Positions 44,287 through 52,979 of a stretch of DNA of 64,000 nucleotides are shown piece by piece; the stretch's first letter is position 1; every line of letters starts with the position of its first letter. This DNA comes from Roseivirga sp. UBA6061. Lineage in GTDB: Bacteria > Bacteroidota > Bacteroidia > Cytophagales > Cyclobacteriaceae. Position numbers and translations under genes: made by a program. The notes beneath the pieces are model-generated. The model was not told where the DNA came from and made no database searches. It worked only from the letters and a program-made list of their open reading frames with translations. Where the stretch lies: positions 1 to 64,000 of the forward strand of contig DIYF01000127.1 in NCBI GenBank assembly GCA_002427745.1, read 5' to 3'.

Positions 44287-44308
44287 GGGTTAATTTGTAA
44301 ATTAACCC
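44287..44308. promoter_or_regulatory. Perfect 22-bp palindrome in the AraC-ridA divergent promoter
   Basis: Arms GGGTTAATTT and AAATTAACCC around GT, 22 bases before the AraC start and 21 before the ridA start. Central position and symmetry are those of a dimeric regulator's operator. It also contains TAATTTG, close to the -7 consensus in one direction. Confidence 0.55.
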
Positions 44309-44329
44309 GACCCAAATCACGAAGCAATT

Positions 44330-44707
44330 ATGAAGGTACTTTACTCGGAAAATGCCCCTAAAGCCCTGGGACCTTATGCCCAGGCTCAGCAGGTGGGTAA
44401 TCTCATCTTTTGTTCCGGACAAACGGGAATCAATCCCAAAACCGGTTTAGTAGAAGCTGACACCGTAGAAGGGCAAACACGACAGGTACTGCAAAACCTG
44501 GCGGCTGTTCTTTCCACTCAAGGGCTCACCTTACAACAGGTAGTAAAGTGTAATGTGTACCTGAGCAGTATGGACAGTTTTGAACGTATGAATCAGGTGT
44601 ATGGAGAGATGTTTGCCCCACATACCCCGGCCCGTACTACCGTAGCGGTAGCAGGGCTGCCGCTCAATGCACTCGTGGAAATTGAATGTATTGCTGAGAT
44701 AGGTTAA
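44330..44707 (+). CDS. ridA: RidA-family enamine/imine deaminase
   Basis: A 125-residue RidA (YjgF/YER057c/UK114) protein which hydrolyses reactive enamine or imine intermediates such as 2-aminoacrylate. Landmarks: GPYAQAQQVGNLIFCSGQTGINPKTG, YLSSMDSFERMNQVYGEMF and PARTTVAVAGLPLNALVEIECIAE, with the catalytic Arg in PART. The length is standard. Its TAA stop overlaps by three bases the stop region of the convergent gene. Divergent to the AraC gene, with a palindrome in between. Confidence 0.95.
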   Translation: MKVLYSENAPKALGPYAQAQQVGNLIFCSGQTGINPKTGLVEADTVEGQTRQVLQNLAAVLSTQGLTLQQVVKCNVYLSSMDSFERMNQVYGEMFAPHTPARTTVAVAGLPLNALVEIECIAEIG

Positions 44708-45495
44708 TACCTGTCATAATAGATCCATTCAATCATTTTAAGTGCAAATTCGTTGCCTTTTTGAGGAATGAATTGGTTTTCATTAATCTCAACCTCAAAC
44801 TCATTGGAATAGATTTCTTTGTGACCGTAAAGCTTTAATCTGGCTCGGGTTTCAAAATTTCCCTTGTACTTAGGTACTGCCGTTATAGCATATTCTTTGG
44901 GAGGTAATACAATCTGATATTTACCAACCCCGCAGCCTGGAGGTTTGGGGTGGTGAATAGATTTCCACTCTCCATCACGATTGAGAACTTCCATAAATAG
45001 ATCAAGAGTAAAATCATAGCCGATTTCAACCGTGTCAATATCCTGATTGTAGATATAGACGGGGTACCAGGAATGGCTCGGTGGATCAGTCACAAGTTCG
45101 TAATCACCAATAGAACTATTGAACTTCCATTGATACGCATGATTAAGAGTTTTTTTAGTGTCTACAACAACTTTAATATCAGCTGTTTCAGGGCCATAAT
45201 ACCAGTATGGGTGGTAAATAGTGTGATAATCACCCCTTGGGTTGATTTTGACGATATCATGTTCCTTTCCAATATAAAGAGGAATAAAATCTATTCGCTC
45301 CAGAAAGTTGACATCGCGGGAATCTTTAAAGATCGAAGAATGGGCAAAGTGTCGGCTGTGTTCAAGAGTAACAGATTTGTCTTGTAATCCATTGTCTGAT
45401 ACTTCCGTGGAGGTAAATCCAATATCTTCTGAAACATTTTTCTTATAGGAAAGAAGGAATAGAATAGGGAGTACCAGGGCAATTTTCATAATCAT
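44704..45495 (-). CDS. Hypothetical secreted protein with altered lipobox
   Basis: A 263-residue protein. The N-terminus MKIALVLPILFLLSYKKNVSED looks like a lipoprotein signal peptide in which the lipobox cysteine is tyrosine: codon TAT instead of TGT/TGC at the position expected for LLSCKKN. The mature part has a tyrosine- and proline-rich beta fold (YHPYWYYGPE, KPPGCGVGKYQIVLPPKEY). Family unknown. Starts at 45495 or 45489 are both possible. Its stop overlaps that of convergent ridA, and there is no room for a separate terminator. Confidence 0.65.
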   Translation of the reverse strand: MIMKIALVLPILFLLSYKKNVSEDIGFTSTEVSDNGLQDKSVTLEHSRHFAHSSIFKDSRDVNFLERIDFIPLYIGKEHDIVKINPRGDYHTIYHPYWYYGPETADIKVVVDTKKTLNHAYQWKFNSSIGDYELVTDPPSHSWYPVYIYNQDIDTVEIGYDFTLDLFMEVLNRDGEWKSIHHPKPPGCGVGKYQIVLPPKEYAITAVPKYKGNFETRARLKLYGHKEIYSNEFEVEINENQFIPQKGNEFALKMIEWIYYDRY

Positions 45496-45553
45496 ATGAA
45501 TAACGCCCTGATCACAAGAATCGTCTGAGGGTTATGTTCAACTCATGAAAATT

Positions 45554-46504
45554 CTATCTCACCCTCTTCAATCCTTTTTTGGCCAGCTCCATATCCGGAT
45601 CATCGGCCAGAGAGGCCTGATACAACGTTTTGGCTTTTTCCTTATCACCCTGCTTTTCATAGATCATGGCCAGTCTCATTTTTGCTGCGGCATGAGAGGG
45701 GCTGGCTTCTTTCACATTGGTTTTTTTCATGTAGCGTTCCAGGCTTTGGATACCCAGTTCGGGACGGGTACCGGAGAGGGCACTGGTACGCCCCACCTGA
45801 TACAGCAGGCTCATCGTTTCAGGATATTTCTCAAAAGCTTTTTCGAAGGTAGCAAAGGCCTTATCATACCATTGCTGGTTCTGGTAGAAGACCCCCAGAC
45901 TGCCCAGCCTTCCCGGATCGATTTCGGCAGCAGCTATATATTCTTTTTCAGCCAGCTCGGGCTCTTCTTTTCTGAGGTACACCGTGGCCAGTGCATTATG
46001 TCCTTCTAAAGGATCAATTTCCATAATAGCTTTGGCTGCTACCTCGGCTTTTTCCCAGCTACCTCCCATAAAACCGGGTGCCTGGGTGTAAAACTCCACC
46101 AGTCCCCATTGGGCATCCAGACTTTTGGGTTCCAGTTCTACGGCTTTTAAGTAGGCATTCTTGATCTTCGGGGCAAGTGAGGCCTGTCGCAGCTTGCCGG
46201 CATCCTGTGCTACGGTACCGATGGCATTTCCCAGCCAGGTATAGTAGTCTGCCTTTGTGCCGTCTGCTTTCGTAGCTTCTTTGAAATAATCGCGTGCATC
46301 ATCGTACTCTTCTTTGTCAAAAGCCACACGGCCAAGGTAAAAGCGAGCTTCGGCATAGGCCGGATCAGAGGATTTGATGACTTTCAGGGCCTTACTGGCC
46401 TGGTCAAGTTGTTGATTTTTGTAAAGGCGGATGCCCTCATCCAGACTTTGAGAAAATGTGAAAAACCCTGAAAAAAGTAATGTGAGTGTCAGTAAGTGTT
46501 TCAT
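45554..46504 (-). CDS. Periplasmic TPR protein
   Basis: A 316-residue secreted protein (signal peptide ending FTFSQ) consisting of TPR-like helical repeats: DQASKALKVIKSSDPAYAEARFYLG, YDDARDYFKEATKADGTKADYYTWLG, YDKAFATFEKAFEKYPETMSLLYQVG and DKEKAKTLYQASLADDPDMELAKKGL. About seven units are visible. TPR scaffolds mediate protein contacts; no partner can be named. It follows the VOC gene at a distance of 198 bases with a double hairpin between, so readthrough control is possible. Confidence 0.85.
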   Translation of the reverse strand: MKHLLTLTLLFSGFFTFSQSLDEGIRLYKNQQLDQASKALKVIKSSDPAYAEARFYLGRVAFDKEEYDDARDYFKEATKADGTKADYYTWLGNAIGTVAQDAGKLRQASLAPKIKNAYLKAVELEPKSLDAQWGLVEFYTQAPGFMGGSWEKAEVAAKAIMEIDPLEGHNALATVYLRKEEPELAEKEYIAAAEIDPGRLGSLGVFYQNQQWYDKAFATFEKAFEKYPETMSLLYQVGRTSALSGTRPELGIQSLERYMKKTNVKEASPSHAAAKMRLAMIYEKQGDKEKAKTLYQASLADDPDMELAKKGLKRVR

Positions 46505-46625
46505 GTTGCGTTCTTTTAAGTTGACCTGAGGAGAAGATGAAGCAATGATGCAAATCGTTGCATGACCCTGATGAAAATCAGCGTTTAGCTTCTCCTTTGG
46601 TTTCCTGAAGAGAGCACAAAAGCAA

Positions 46626-46692
46626 AAGACCAGCCAGAAAACCTGGCTGAACCGTAGAAATTAACGGATCAACTTCGTTTCCGGCTGGTCTT
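46626..46692 (-). terminator. Nested alternative hairpins after the VOC gene (terminator or attenuator)
   Basis: On the minus transcript AAGACCAGCC can pair with the distant GGCTGGTCTT, or the latter's neighbour CTGGCTG can pair with local CAGCCAG around GTTTT. The shared arm makes the two stems mutually exclusive; both end in TCTTTTGCTTTT. It follows the VOC gene stop by 11 bases and precedes the TPR gene. Confidence 0.55.
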
Positions 46693-46702
46693 ATGGCCTG
46701 GC

Positions 46703-47113
46703 TTAACCTCTTTGCGTCAGACTGAACCAGTTACCGGAGTCATCCTTGAAAATGGCTTCAGTTCCGTAAAATTCTTTGGTAGGAGGCTTCTGAAACTCTA
46801 CACCTTTTGTATGGAGTTCTTCATAAGTGGCATAGATGTCGTTGGTATCAAATACGCCAAAGCCAAAGGTGCCTTTGGTAACGAGCTCGGTCATCGTCTT
46901 AGCCGTGTCTTCGGTAAATTGCATACCGGCTTTGACAGGCATAAGGGTAATTTCAACATCGGGCTGATCTTTGGGACCCACCGTCAGCCATCGGGCTCCC
47001 GGCCCGATAGGGGCATCGGTGCGAACGTCAAAGCCCAGTTTGTTAACATAAAAATCGTAAGCGCTGTCCTGATCCAGTACATAGACGCTGACATGTGACA
47101 TTTTCGTGATCAT
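46703..47113 (-). CDS. VOC (glyoxalase/bleomycin-resistance-like) protein
   Basis: A 136-residue cytoplasmic vicinal oxygen chelate protein: MSHVSVYVLDQDSAYDFYVNKLGFDVRTDAP gives the first metal ligand region, WLTVGPKDQPDVEITLMP the first strand set, and FKDDSGNWFSLTQRG the terminal ligand. Such proteins bind or modify small hydrophobic compounds. It lies 64 bases after an AraC-type regulator gene, forming a regulator-effector pair with it. No signal peptide, unlike the VOC protein at 42925. Confidence 0.88.
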   Translation of the reverse strand: MITKMSHVSVYVLDQDSAYDFYVNKLGFDVRTDAPIGPGARWLTVGPKDQPDVEITLMPVKAGMQFTEDTAKTMTELVTKGTFGFGVFDTNDIYATYEELHTKGVEFQKPPTKEFYGTEAIFKDDSGNWFSLTQRG

Positions 47114-47177
47114 AGTTGTTTTCTTTTTTTATAAAGCTAGGGCTAAGCTTCTGAGCTCACTTCTTCAAAATTGCGAT

Positions 47178-47627
47178 TCACTTCCAGCCCTTGGCACTGG
47201 CAAAGCAACCGGGGATATAGTTGAGAGGTTTTTGCTTCGTGGATTCGTGTAGGTCAAATTGTTGCTGGCGATAGGCTGCAGGGGTGATGCCAAACCTTCG
47301 CTTAAAGAGACTGGAAAAAGAGCCCACACTTTCAAAGCCTACCTGAAGGCATACGGATTCTATATCCACATCAACTGCGGATATCAGCTTTTTAGCCTTA
47401 TCAAGCCTGACATCTCTCAGGTACTGATGCGGAGTCTTGCCATAGATCTTTTTAAAAAGTCTGATAAAATGAAATTTGGAAAAGGCAGCCTCACTGCTCA
47501 CCTGATTGACGTTAAGCTTTTCATGGAAATGGGCATCTATATAGAGCTTGGCATGCACAATGCGTCTGTAAAGATAAACCTTGGGATAAAGCTCTTCCTG
47601 ATCGATTTCCTGTGGTACGGTGAGCAT
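47178..47627 (-). CDS. AraC-type DNA-binding protein, effector domain absent
   Basis: A 149-residue protein that is little more than the AraC double helix-turn-helix: LNVNQVSSEAAFSKFHFIRLFKKIYGKTPHQYLRDVR and ESVCLQVGFESVGSFSSLFKRRFGITPAAYRQQ are clear. No N-terminal cupin or other effector domain is present, so it may act constitutively or dimerise by other means. It starts 12 bases after the penicillin-acylase stop codon, so it is in the same operon, and precedes the VOC gene. Confidence 0.9.
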   Translation of the reverse strand: MLTVPQEIDQEELYPKVYLYRRIVHAKLYIDAHFHEKLNVNQVSSEAAFSKFHFIRLFKKIYGKTPHQYLRDVRLDKAKKLISAVDVDIESVCLQVGFESVGSFSSLFKRRFGITPAAYRQQQFDLHESTKQKPLNYIPGCFASAKGWK

Positions 47628-47639
47628 ATGGCTTTTGTG

Positions 47640-50021
47640 TTACTCGTTATTAAAAACAAGCTTCCTGTCCAGTTCCCTTATCTGCTTAATATCCAACAGC
47701 ATAGGCCTGAATTCTCCTCTTACAAACATTTCGGCCTGGTCTTTATAATGAGGACTGAATACATTGCCGGAGTTACCGGTGGGCAGAATGCTCCTGCTAT
47801 TGTTAATATTTGAAAAGTCTACAATCCGCCTGGTAGAAGGCCCGAAGGTAACGGGGTAACGGGCGTCTCCGTCCATTTTAAAGCCAAGGTTATTGATCAC
47901 TTCTACCGAAGAACCTGCTTCGAAGGGGCCTGCATTAAAATAGGGGCGTAGCGCGCTTACCGACTGAAGGGCATGGCCGTGTTCCAGGGTATGAACTTTG
48001 CCCCAGCTCCATTGATTTACATCCGTACCGAATTTCTCTGTCAGATCAGCTACAGCATCCAGAAAGGCCGAGGTGACAATATCCTGCCGGGTTTCCTTAT
48101 CATCCGTATCTATATCATCCCACCAGACAGAAGTCTTGTTCTTTGCCAGTTTGGCAATGCTTCTTTTGTAGGTGGTAGTACTGATGAAGTCCGTAAAGAG
48201 ATCTTGTTCCAGTTCATCGAGCATAGCTCCTTCAATTACTCTGTAGATGAATGACTGATAGATGGTAGGAGCTACCTCATTAGTGGCGTGACTGCCAGAC
48301 CACTCAGAGAGCATTTTCCAGGCTTCCCGCTCGGTCTGGGTTTCATAAAGAACCTCAGGGAGTATTTCTGCCAGTATCTCCATGACTACAGGAGACTGAT
48401 CATCAATAAGCATATCCTGCATTTTCTGCAGGTCCACCTTTTCATTTTGCTCAATCAGTTCTACGATTCGCAGCGCCCTGTCTTCCGGCAGATAATAGCC
48501 GGGATATAAGCTGCCTGCAATGGTGTCCGGTTGATTATTGGCACTGTAAACGTAGTTCCAGTAGGGATTCTCTGCCTGCGGGTTCTCACTGAAAGGGAGG
48601 TAGCCAATCGGGTCATATTCTCCGGTGCCGGGTAAGATCACTTTAGAGTTCACAGAGTCTGGTCGTATGGGGAGCTTGGCGGAGGCCCACCAGGCTACAT
48701 TACCCTCTGCATCACCATACATAACATTGAGACCTGCTGCGTGAATTTTCAAGGCAGCTTTTCGTGCATCGGCTACGCCATTAATATGAGTGAAGTCGTA
48801 GGCTACTTCGAGCATCCGGTTAGGGAGTTGTGTATATACCCACCACATACTTACCGGAGCAAGGCTCTCAAAACCCGCAGCGACATCGTTGATCACAGGG
48901 CCATGAACGCTTGATTTTACATCAAAAGTAATATCATCTGCCCCTTTTACCGTGATGGTTTCAGTGCGGGTGGAAAAATCCTTCCACTCGCCATGGTGCT
49001 TGTACTGGTTGGTGTTGGCGGGGTTTACTTCTTCACGGAAAAAGTCGATATCATCGTTTTCAAACATGGTAAGCCCCATAGCAAATTTCTGATTATGGGA
49101 GAGAAAGGCGAATGGAACACCGGCAATGTGATAACCATAGATTTCATAATCAGGAGTATTTAAATGTGCCTCATACCATACAGAGGGCTGGGCAAAGCCG
49201 ATATGGGGGTCGTTGGCGAAAAGCACCTTACCTGTAGCGGATTTCTCGGGCGAAATGACCCAACTGTTACTCCCGATCCAGGCCGGAACCGGCAGAGCAT
49301 CCATGATTTCTGTGGCTCTGGCACTCAGTTGTTCGTAGGCGGCAAAATCAGGGTGATTTTTGATCAGCTCGGTATTGGGGTCAACATGAACGCTCAGGTC
49401 ATTCATATAGCTATCATCTGTTTTGGCATAGGCTGCAGTTACCCAGGGGTCGATGCGCTGAGCGGCAGCAAAGCTGAAACTCATATAGCCCATAACGTTG
49501 TAGATGTCTTCCAGCACAAATGGTGTTTTCTCCAGGCCGGTCAGTGTATACTCTATCGGAGTGTATCCATTCTCAATGAAGGCATTGACCCCCGAGAGGT
49601 AAGCTTCCAGGGCTCTCAGCATTTCTGTATCACCTTGCTGCCTCAGGTTTTTAGCTGACTCAACGGAGTAGTCATGAATCCCCAGTGTTCTGAAAAACCT
49701 GTCGGCATCTATCACATTCGGTACATTGCCGAAAATCTCTGATAGTCTGCCCGGTGCCAGTCTTCTCAGGAGCTCCATCTGCCAGAGTCGTTCCTGAGCG
49801 TGCTGATAACCAAAAGCCATGTACATGTCCTCTTTATTGTCTGCATAAATATGAGGGATGCCGTAGTCATCAAAGTATATCTCGGCAGGAGCAGATAGTC
49901 CTTCCAGCTTGATTTCACCTGAGTAATCAGGTCTGATGCCAAGTGTGTATACATAGGCACCAGCGACAATCAACACAACGATAATGAGGAGTATTGAGAA
50001 GATATACTTTAAGGTTTTCAT
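47640..50021 (-). CDS. Penicillin acylase family protein (Ntn hydrolase)
   Basis: A 793-residue Ntn hydrolase with an N-terminal membrane or signal segment (residues 7-26). It is made as a precursor and cleaved so that Ser251 in IGSNSWVISPEKS becomes the N-terminal nucleophile of the beta subunit. Further family marks are LFANDPHIGFAQPSVWYEAHL and FLSHNQKFAMGLTMFENDDIDFF. In Bacteroidota such enzymes hydrolyse N-acyl bonds, including acyl-homoserine lactones and cyclic lipopeptides in some relatives; the substrate here is open. It is 37 bases downstream of a small secreted-protein gene and shares an operon with an AraC and a VOC gene. Confidence 0.95.
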   Translation of the reverse strand: MKTLKYIFSILLIIVVLIVAGAYVYTLGIRPDYSGEIKLEGLSAPAEIYFDDYGIPHIYADNKEDMYMAFGYQHAQERLWQMELLRRLAPGRLSEIFGNVPNVIDADRFFRTLGIHDYSVESAKNLRQQGDTEMLRALEAYLSGVNAFIENGYTPIEYTLTGLEKTPFVLEDIYNVMGYMSFSFAAAQRIDPWVTAAYAKTDDSYMNDLSVHVDPNTELIKNHPDFAAYEQLSARATEIMDALPVPAWIGSNSWVISPEKSATGKVLFANDPHIGFAQPSVWYEAHLNTPDYEIYGYHIAGVPFAFLSHNQKFAMGLTMFENDDIDFFREEVNPANTNQYKHHGEWKDFSTRTETITVKGADDITFDVKSSVHGPVINDVAAGFESLAPVSMWWVYTQLPNRMLEVAYDFTHINGVADARKAALKIHAAGLNVMYGDAEGNVAWWASAKLPIRPDSVNSKVILPGTGEYDPIGYLPFSENPQAENPYWNYVYSANNQPDTIAGSLYPGYYLPEDRALRIVELIEQNEKVDLQKMQDMLIDDQSPVVMEILAEILPEVLYETQTEREAWKMLSEWSGSHATNEVAPTIYQSFIYRVIEGAMLDELEQDLFTDFISTTTYKRSIAKLAKNKTSVWWDDIDTDDKETRQDIVTSAFLDAVADLTEKFGTDVNQWSWGKVHTLEHGHALQSVSALRPYFNAGPFEAGSSVEVINNLGFKMDGDARYPVTFGPSTRRIVDFSNINNSRSILPTGNSGNVFSPHYKDQAEMFVRGEFRPMLLDIKQIRELDRKLVFNNE

Positions 50022-50058
50022 ATGAATTCGGTTATTCTGCGCAGTTGAGAGGGGCGGT

Positions 50059-50517
50059 TTAGTTGTCGTTCAGTTTTTTAAGCATATGGATTTTAGCTGC
50101 TTCCTCAAGTTCATCATCCAGGTTGTCATCAAACAGAAAGGCAAACAAGATCCATTTGTCTTTTGGTTTGTAAAACTCAAAGGTAAACCTGATGGGTTGC
50201 CTGTCGAACTTTACCATATAACTCATCAGTACAAAACTCTCACCCAAAGTTTTACGAACAATTAACTCACGCCCTCTCAGTTTTCCTACCAGGTCCTCGT
50301 TCATGCCATTGAGTTGGGTTTTCAGGTTTTTGATTGCATCTGCATTCCGGTTTACCCAGGGGTTGGTTTCATAAAGATTATCAAGTGATACAGTAGCTCC
50401 CTGGGTTTCATATTCATTAAAGAATTTCTTCACCAGTTCATCAGGGTTTTGAGCTAACGAATTGAGGCTTGAAAGCAGAAACAGACAAAGAAGCAGTGCG
50501 AAGGGCGTTTTTTTCAT
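50059..50517 (-). CDS. Small secreted protein ahead of the penicillin acylase gene
   Basis: A 152-residue protein with a signal peptide ending LNSLAQ. The mature part is like the DUF3887/DUF4864 type of small alpha/beta NTF2-like domain: DELVKKFFNEYETQGATVSLDNLYETNP at the start and FVLMSYMVKFDRQPIRFTFEFYKPKDKWILFAFLFDDNLDDEL in the second half, where such domains carry a beta sheet. The exact family is uncertain. It is the first gene of the penicillin acylase operon; a promoter-like sequence lies 20 bases upstream of the start. Confidence 0.75.
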   Translation of the reverse strand: MKKTPFALLLCLFLLSSLNSLAQNPDELVKKFFNEYETQGATVSLDNLYETNPWVNRNADAIKNLKTQLNGMNEDLVGKLRGRELIVRKTLGESFVLMSYMVKFDRQPIRFTFEFYKPKDKWILFAFLFDDNLDDELEEAAKIHMLKKLNDN

Positions 50518-50536
50518 AGTAGTTTAGTTATCTCTG

Positions 50537-50568
50537 GAAAGATACTGATTTGCGACATCTATTGTAAA
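50537..50568 (-). promoter_or_regulatory. Promoter of the penicillin acylase operon
   Basis: On the minus strand: TTTA, 20 bases, then TATCTTTC (one mismatch from TAnnTTTG), leaving a leader of about 12 bases before the start at 50517. Confidence 0.45.
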
Positions 50569-50620
50569 GTGCCTCCGGCAATTGTGGCAGGAGTAAGAAT
50601 GTCTGCAGGCCTGCAAACAA

Positions 50621-50647
50621 AAAAAGCAGGCGAAGGGCCTGCTTTTT
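50621..50647 (-). terminator. Terminator of the DPP-IV-like gene
   Basis: AAAAAGCAGGC pairs with GCCTGCTTTTT around GAAGG. On the minus transcript the hairpin is followed by TTTTTTTGTTT, a typical rho-independent structure, 19 bases after the stop codon at 50667. The 12-base palindrome TGCAGGCCTGCA at 50604-50615 follows it. Confidence 0.88.
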
Positions 50648-50666
50648 AAAAAGTGCGAATGCTGAA

Positions 50667-52979
50667 TTATTTTTCGTCAGGTAAACTGATATTTACATTG
50701 TTGCGATAATCGCCCATAAGGTGCTCAGCAAAGAAGTACCACATCAGTTTTTCATAGTAGCTTCTCTGACTGCCACGGTAACCGTGTCTTGAGCCTGGAA
50801 TAGGCACATAATCGAAGCGTTTGCCTGCTTTCATAAGCTCGCTTACCAGTCGCATACTGTTGCCCGGGTGTACGTTATTATCGATCGAACCGTGTGTGAT
50901 CAGGATATGACCCTTCAGGTTTTTAGCCAGCGAAGGATTGGTCTTGATTTTAGCGTTCCAGGTGGTGGTAGTTACTTCATTACCATCTTTATCCTTCTTG
51001 GTTTTGTCTTTGCGCTTAACTCCGTTATGCGTCTCACTCCACCACTTGTTATAGATGTTGTTGTCATGGTTACCTGCCGAAGAAGCCGCAGCATCATAGA
51101 AGTCAGGGTAGGAGAGCAGGGCAGCGGTAGACATAAAACCTCCACCGGAATGTCCGAAGATACCGATATGATCCAAGTCTATGAATGAATGACGCTCAGC
51201 CAGTTGCTCAAGTGACCGTTTGTCATCGGCCAGTGCATAGTCACGCAGATTATTGTAGCCATAGGTATGGTAGTACTTCGATCGCATGGGGCTGCCACCG
51301 CGGTGTCCCATACTCACCACAATAAAGCCCAGCTGTGCCAGGGCGGTATTGTAACGACCCGTAACAGTAAAGTCATTCACAAAAGACTCTACCTGAGGCC
51401 CGGGATATACATAGGATATCACAGGGTACTTGCGGGTAGAATCAAAGTCAAAGGGTTTGTACATTACCCCATACAGATTTGTGATACCATCATCGGCCTT
51501 TACCGTAAAGCGTTCAGGCATTTTCCATCCGGCCTGATTGAGCAGCGTCATGTCGGCTGTCTCCAGGTTCAACAGTACATTGCCATTATTGTCTTTCAAT
51601 ACAGAAGTAGGAACAACATCTACAGCCGAGTAATTGTCTACATAGTATTTGGCAGATTCTGACATGTTCACACGGTGGTTGCCATTTTCAACAGACAGCT
51701 TTTTGAAGCCAGAACCGTCAAAGTTGGCTTTGTAGATGAGCGAATAATAAGGGTCGATGCCTTCTTCACGGCCGAAACCCTGGAAGTAAACCTTTCTGCC
51801 CGCTGTATCAATTTGCGCAATGTTACCTGTAATGAAGTAACCGGAATTGGTGATCTTATTTTTAAGTGCACCCGTGTTGCCATCGTAGAGGTATAACTGG
51901 CCCCAGCCATTTCTTTCTGACCACCAGATCAGTTCTTTACCCTCCTCCAGAATGGCCAGTTGCTGGTAGCTCCAGTTGAAATAGGGGTGGTTTACATCCT
52001 GAAAAAGCTCTTTTACTTCTCCGCTGGTGGTATTTATGACGCATACGTCCAGTGTGTCGCTGGTTCGGTTCATTCGGGTCATAAACATCTTATCGGAAGT
52101 TTCTCCGGGCAGGTAGCCACGAATAGTCTGATCCTTGAATTTCTCAATATCTATAGGCAACCTGTTTCTGGATTCGATATCGAAGATTTCCAATACACTT
52201 TGTGGTACTTCCTGCTCACCCGGCATGGCGTACTTATACACTTCCAGTTCCGGGCGTGGATTTGACAGCTCATTGATGACAAAGAGCTCTTTTACTTTTC
52301 TGCTGTCATTACGGCTTACGTAGAGCTTCTTAGAGTCTTTGAACCATCTTACATTGGCTCTTAATCTTTTGTCGCTGGTGGTATCACCAGAGCTGGCCTG
52401 GTAGCTAAACCAGCGTTCTCCATCTTCTGTCAGCTGAATCTCAGTAGAGTCTTCATCACCTACTTCCATCAGGTACAGGTTGTGCTGTCTGGCAAAAGCA
52501 ATGTAGCTGCTATCAGGAGCATAGCTTGCCCAACGCAGTCTTTTGTCTGCTTTTTCGGTAGAATCTCCTTTGGTCAGCAGTTTGGTATTGATATCGAAGT
52601 GATAGTCGATGCTATCTACCATGAAGGTCAGCGTTCTGTTATCATCTTCCAGCTTAAGTGCCCTTAGGTTCAGGTCATTGTGGTTCCATGGCTTACGGGT
52701 CAGCTCACTCAGTTGAGCAGCGAAGTTCTTGTTGTCGAACATCAGGCTGCGTGACTTCTTCGAAGGATCAACTACGTAAAAACGCTTGCCTTCGGTAGTG
52801 GTATAGGTGTACCAGAATTTATCGCTGTCTTTGAACCATCGCGGATTCACGCGGGTGCTCTTCAGCATTTTATTTACGTTGGCTGCACTGAATTTCTCAG
52901 CCGCTTTGAAGTTGGCTTTTTGTTGAGCCATCATGCCAAAGACGCAGAACATCATTAGCAAAGAGAGTAATTTCTTCAT
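50667..52979 (-). CDS. DPP-IV-like S9 family prolyl peptidase
   Basis: A secreted serine peptidase of family S9B (dipeptidyl peptidase IV type), 770 residues from the ATG at 52979, where the signal peptide MKKLLSLLMMFCVFGMMAQ begins. Residues to about 500 form the eight-bladed propeller; the alpha/beta hydrolase follows. Catalytic Ser is in GIFGHSGGGF, Asp in HGSIDNNVHP and His in IPGSRHGYRG. Such enzymes cleave X-Pro dipeptides from periplasmic peptides. An open frame to 53126 is rejected because it lacks a signal. A terminator lies 19 bases after the stop. Confidence 0.93.
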   Translation of the reverse strand: MKKLLSLLMMFCVFGMMAQQKANFKAAEKFSAANVNKMLKSTRVNPRWFKDSDKFWYTYTTTEGKRFYVVDPSKKSRSLMFDNKNFAAQLSELTRKPWNHNDLNLRALKLEDDNRTLTFMVDSIDYHFDINTKLLTKGDSTEKADKRLRWASYAPDSSYIAFARQHNLYLMEVGDEDSTEIQLTEDGERWFSYQASSGDTTSDKRLRANVRWFKDSKKLYVSRNDSRKVKELFVINELSNPRPELEVYKYAMPGEQEVPQSVLEIFDIESRNRLPIDIEKFKDQTIRGYLPGETSDKMFMTRMNRTSDTLDVCVINTTSGEVKELFQDVNHPYFNWSYQQLAILEEGKELIWWSERNGWGQLYLYDGNTGALKNKITNSGYFITGNIAQIDTAGRKVYFQGFGREEGIDPYYSLIYKANFDGSGFKKLSVENGNHRVNMSESAKYYVDNYSAVDVVPTSVLKDNNGNVLLNLETADMTLLNQAGWKMPERFTVKADDGITNLYGVMYKPFDFDSTRKYPVISYVYPGPQVESFVNDFTVTGRYNTALAQLGFIVVSMGHRGGSPMRSKYYHTYGYNNLRDYALADDKRSLEQLAERHSFIDLDHIGIFGHSGGGFMSTAALLSYPDFYDAAASSAGNHDNNIYNKWWSETHNGVKRKDKTKKDKDGNEVTTTTWNAKIKTNPSLAKNLKGHILITHGSIDNNVHPGNSMRLVSELMKAGKRFDYVPIPGSRHGYRGSQRSYYEKLMWYFFAEHLMGDYRNNVNISLPDEK

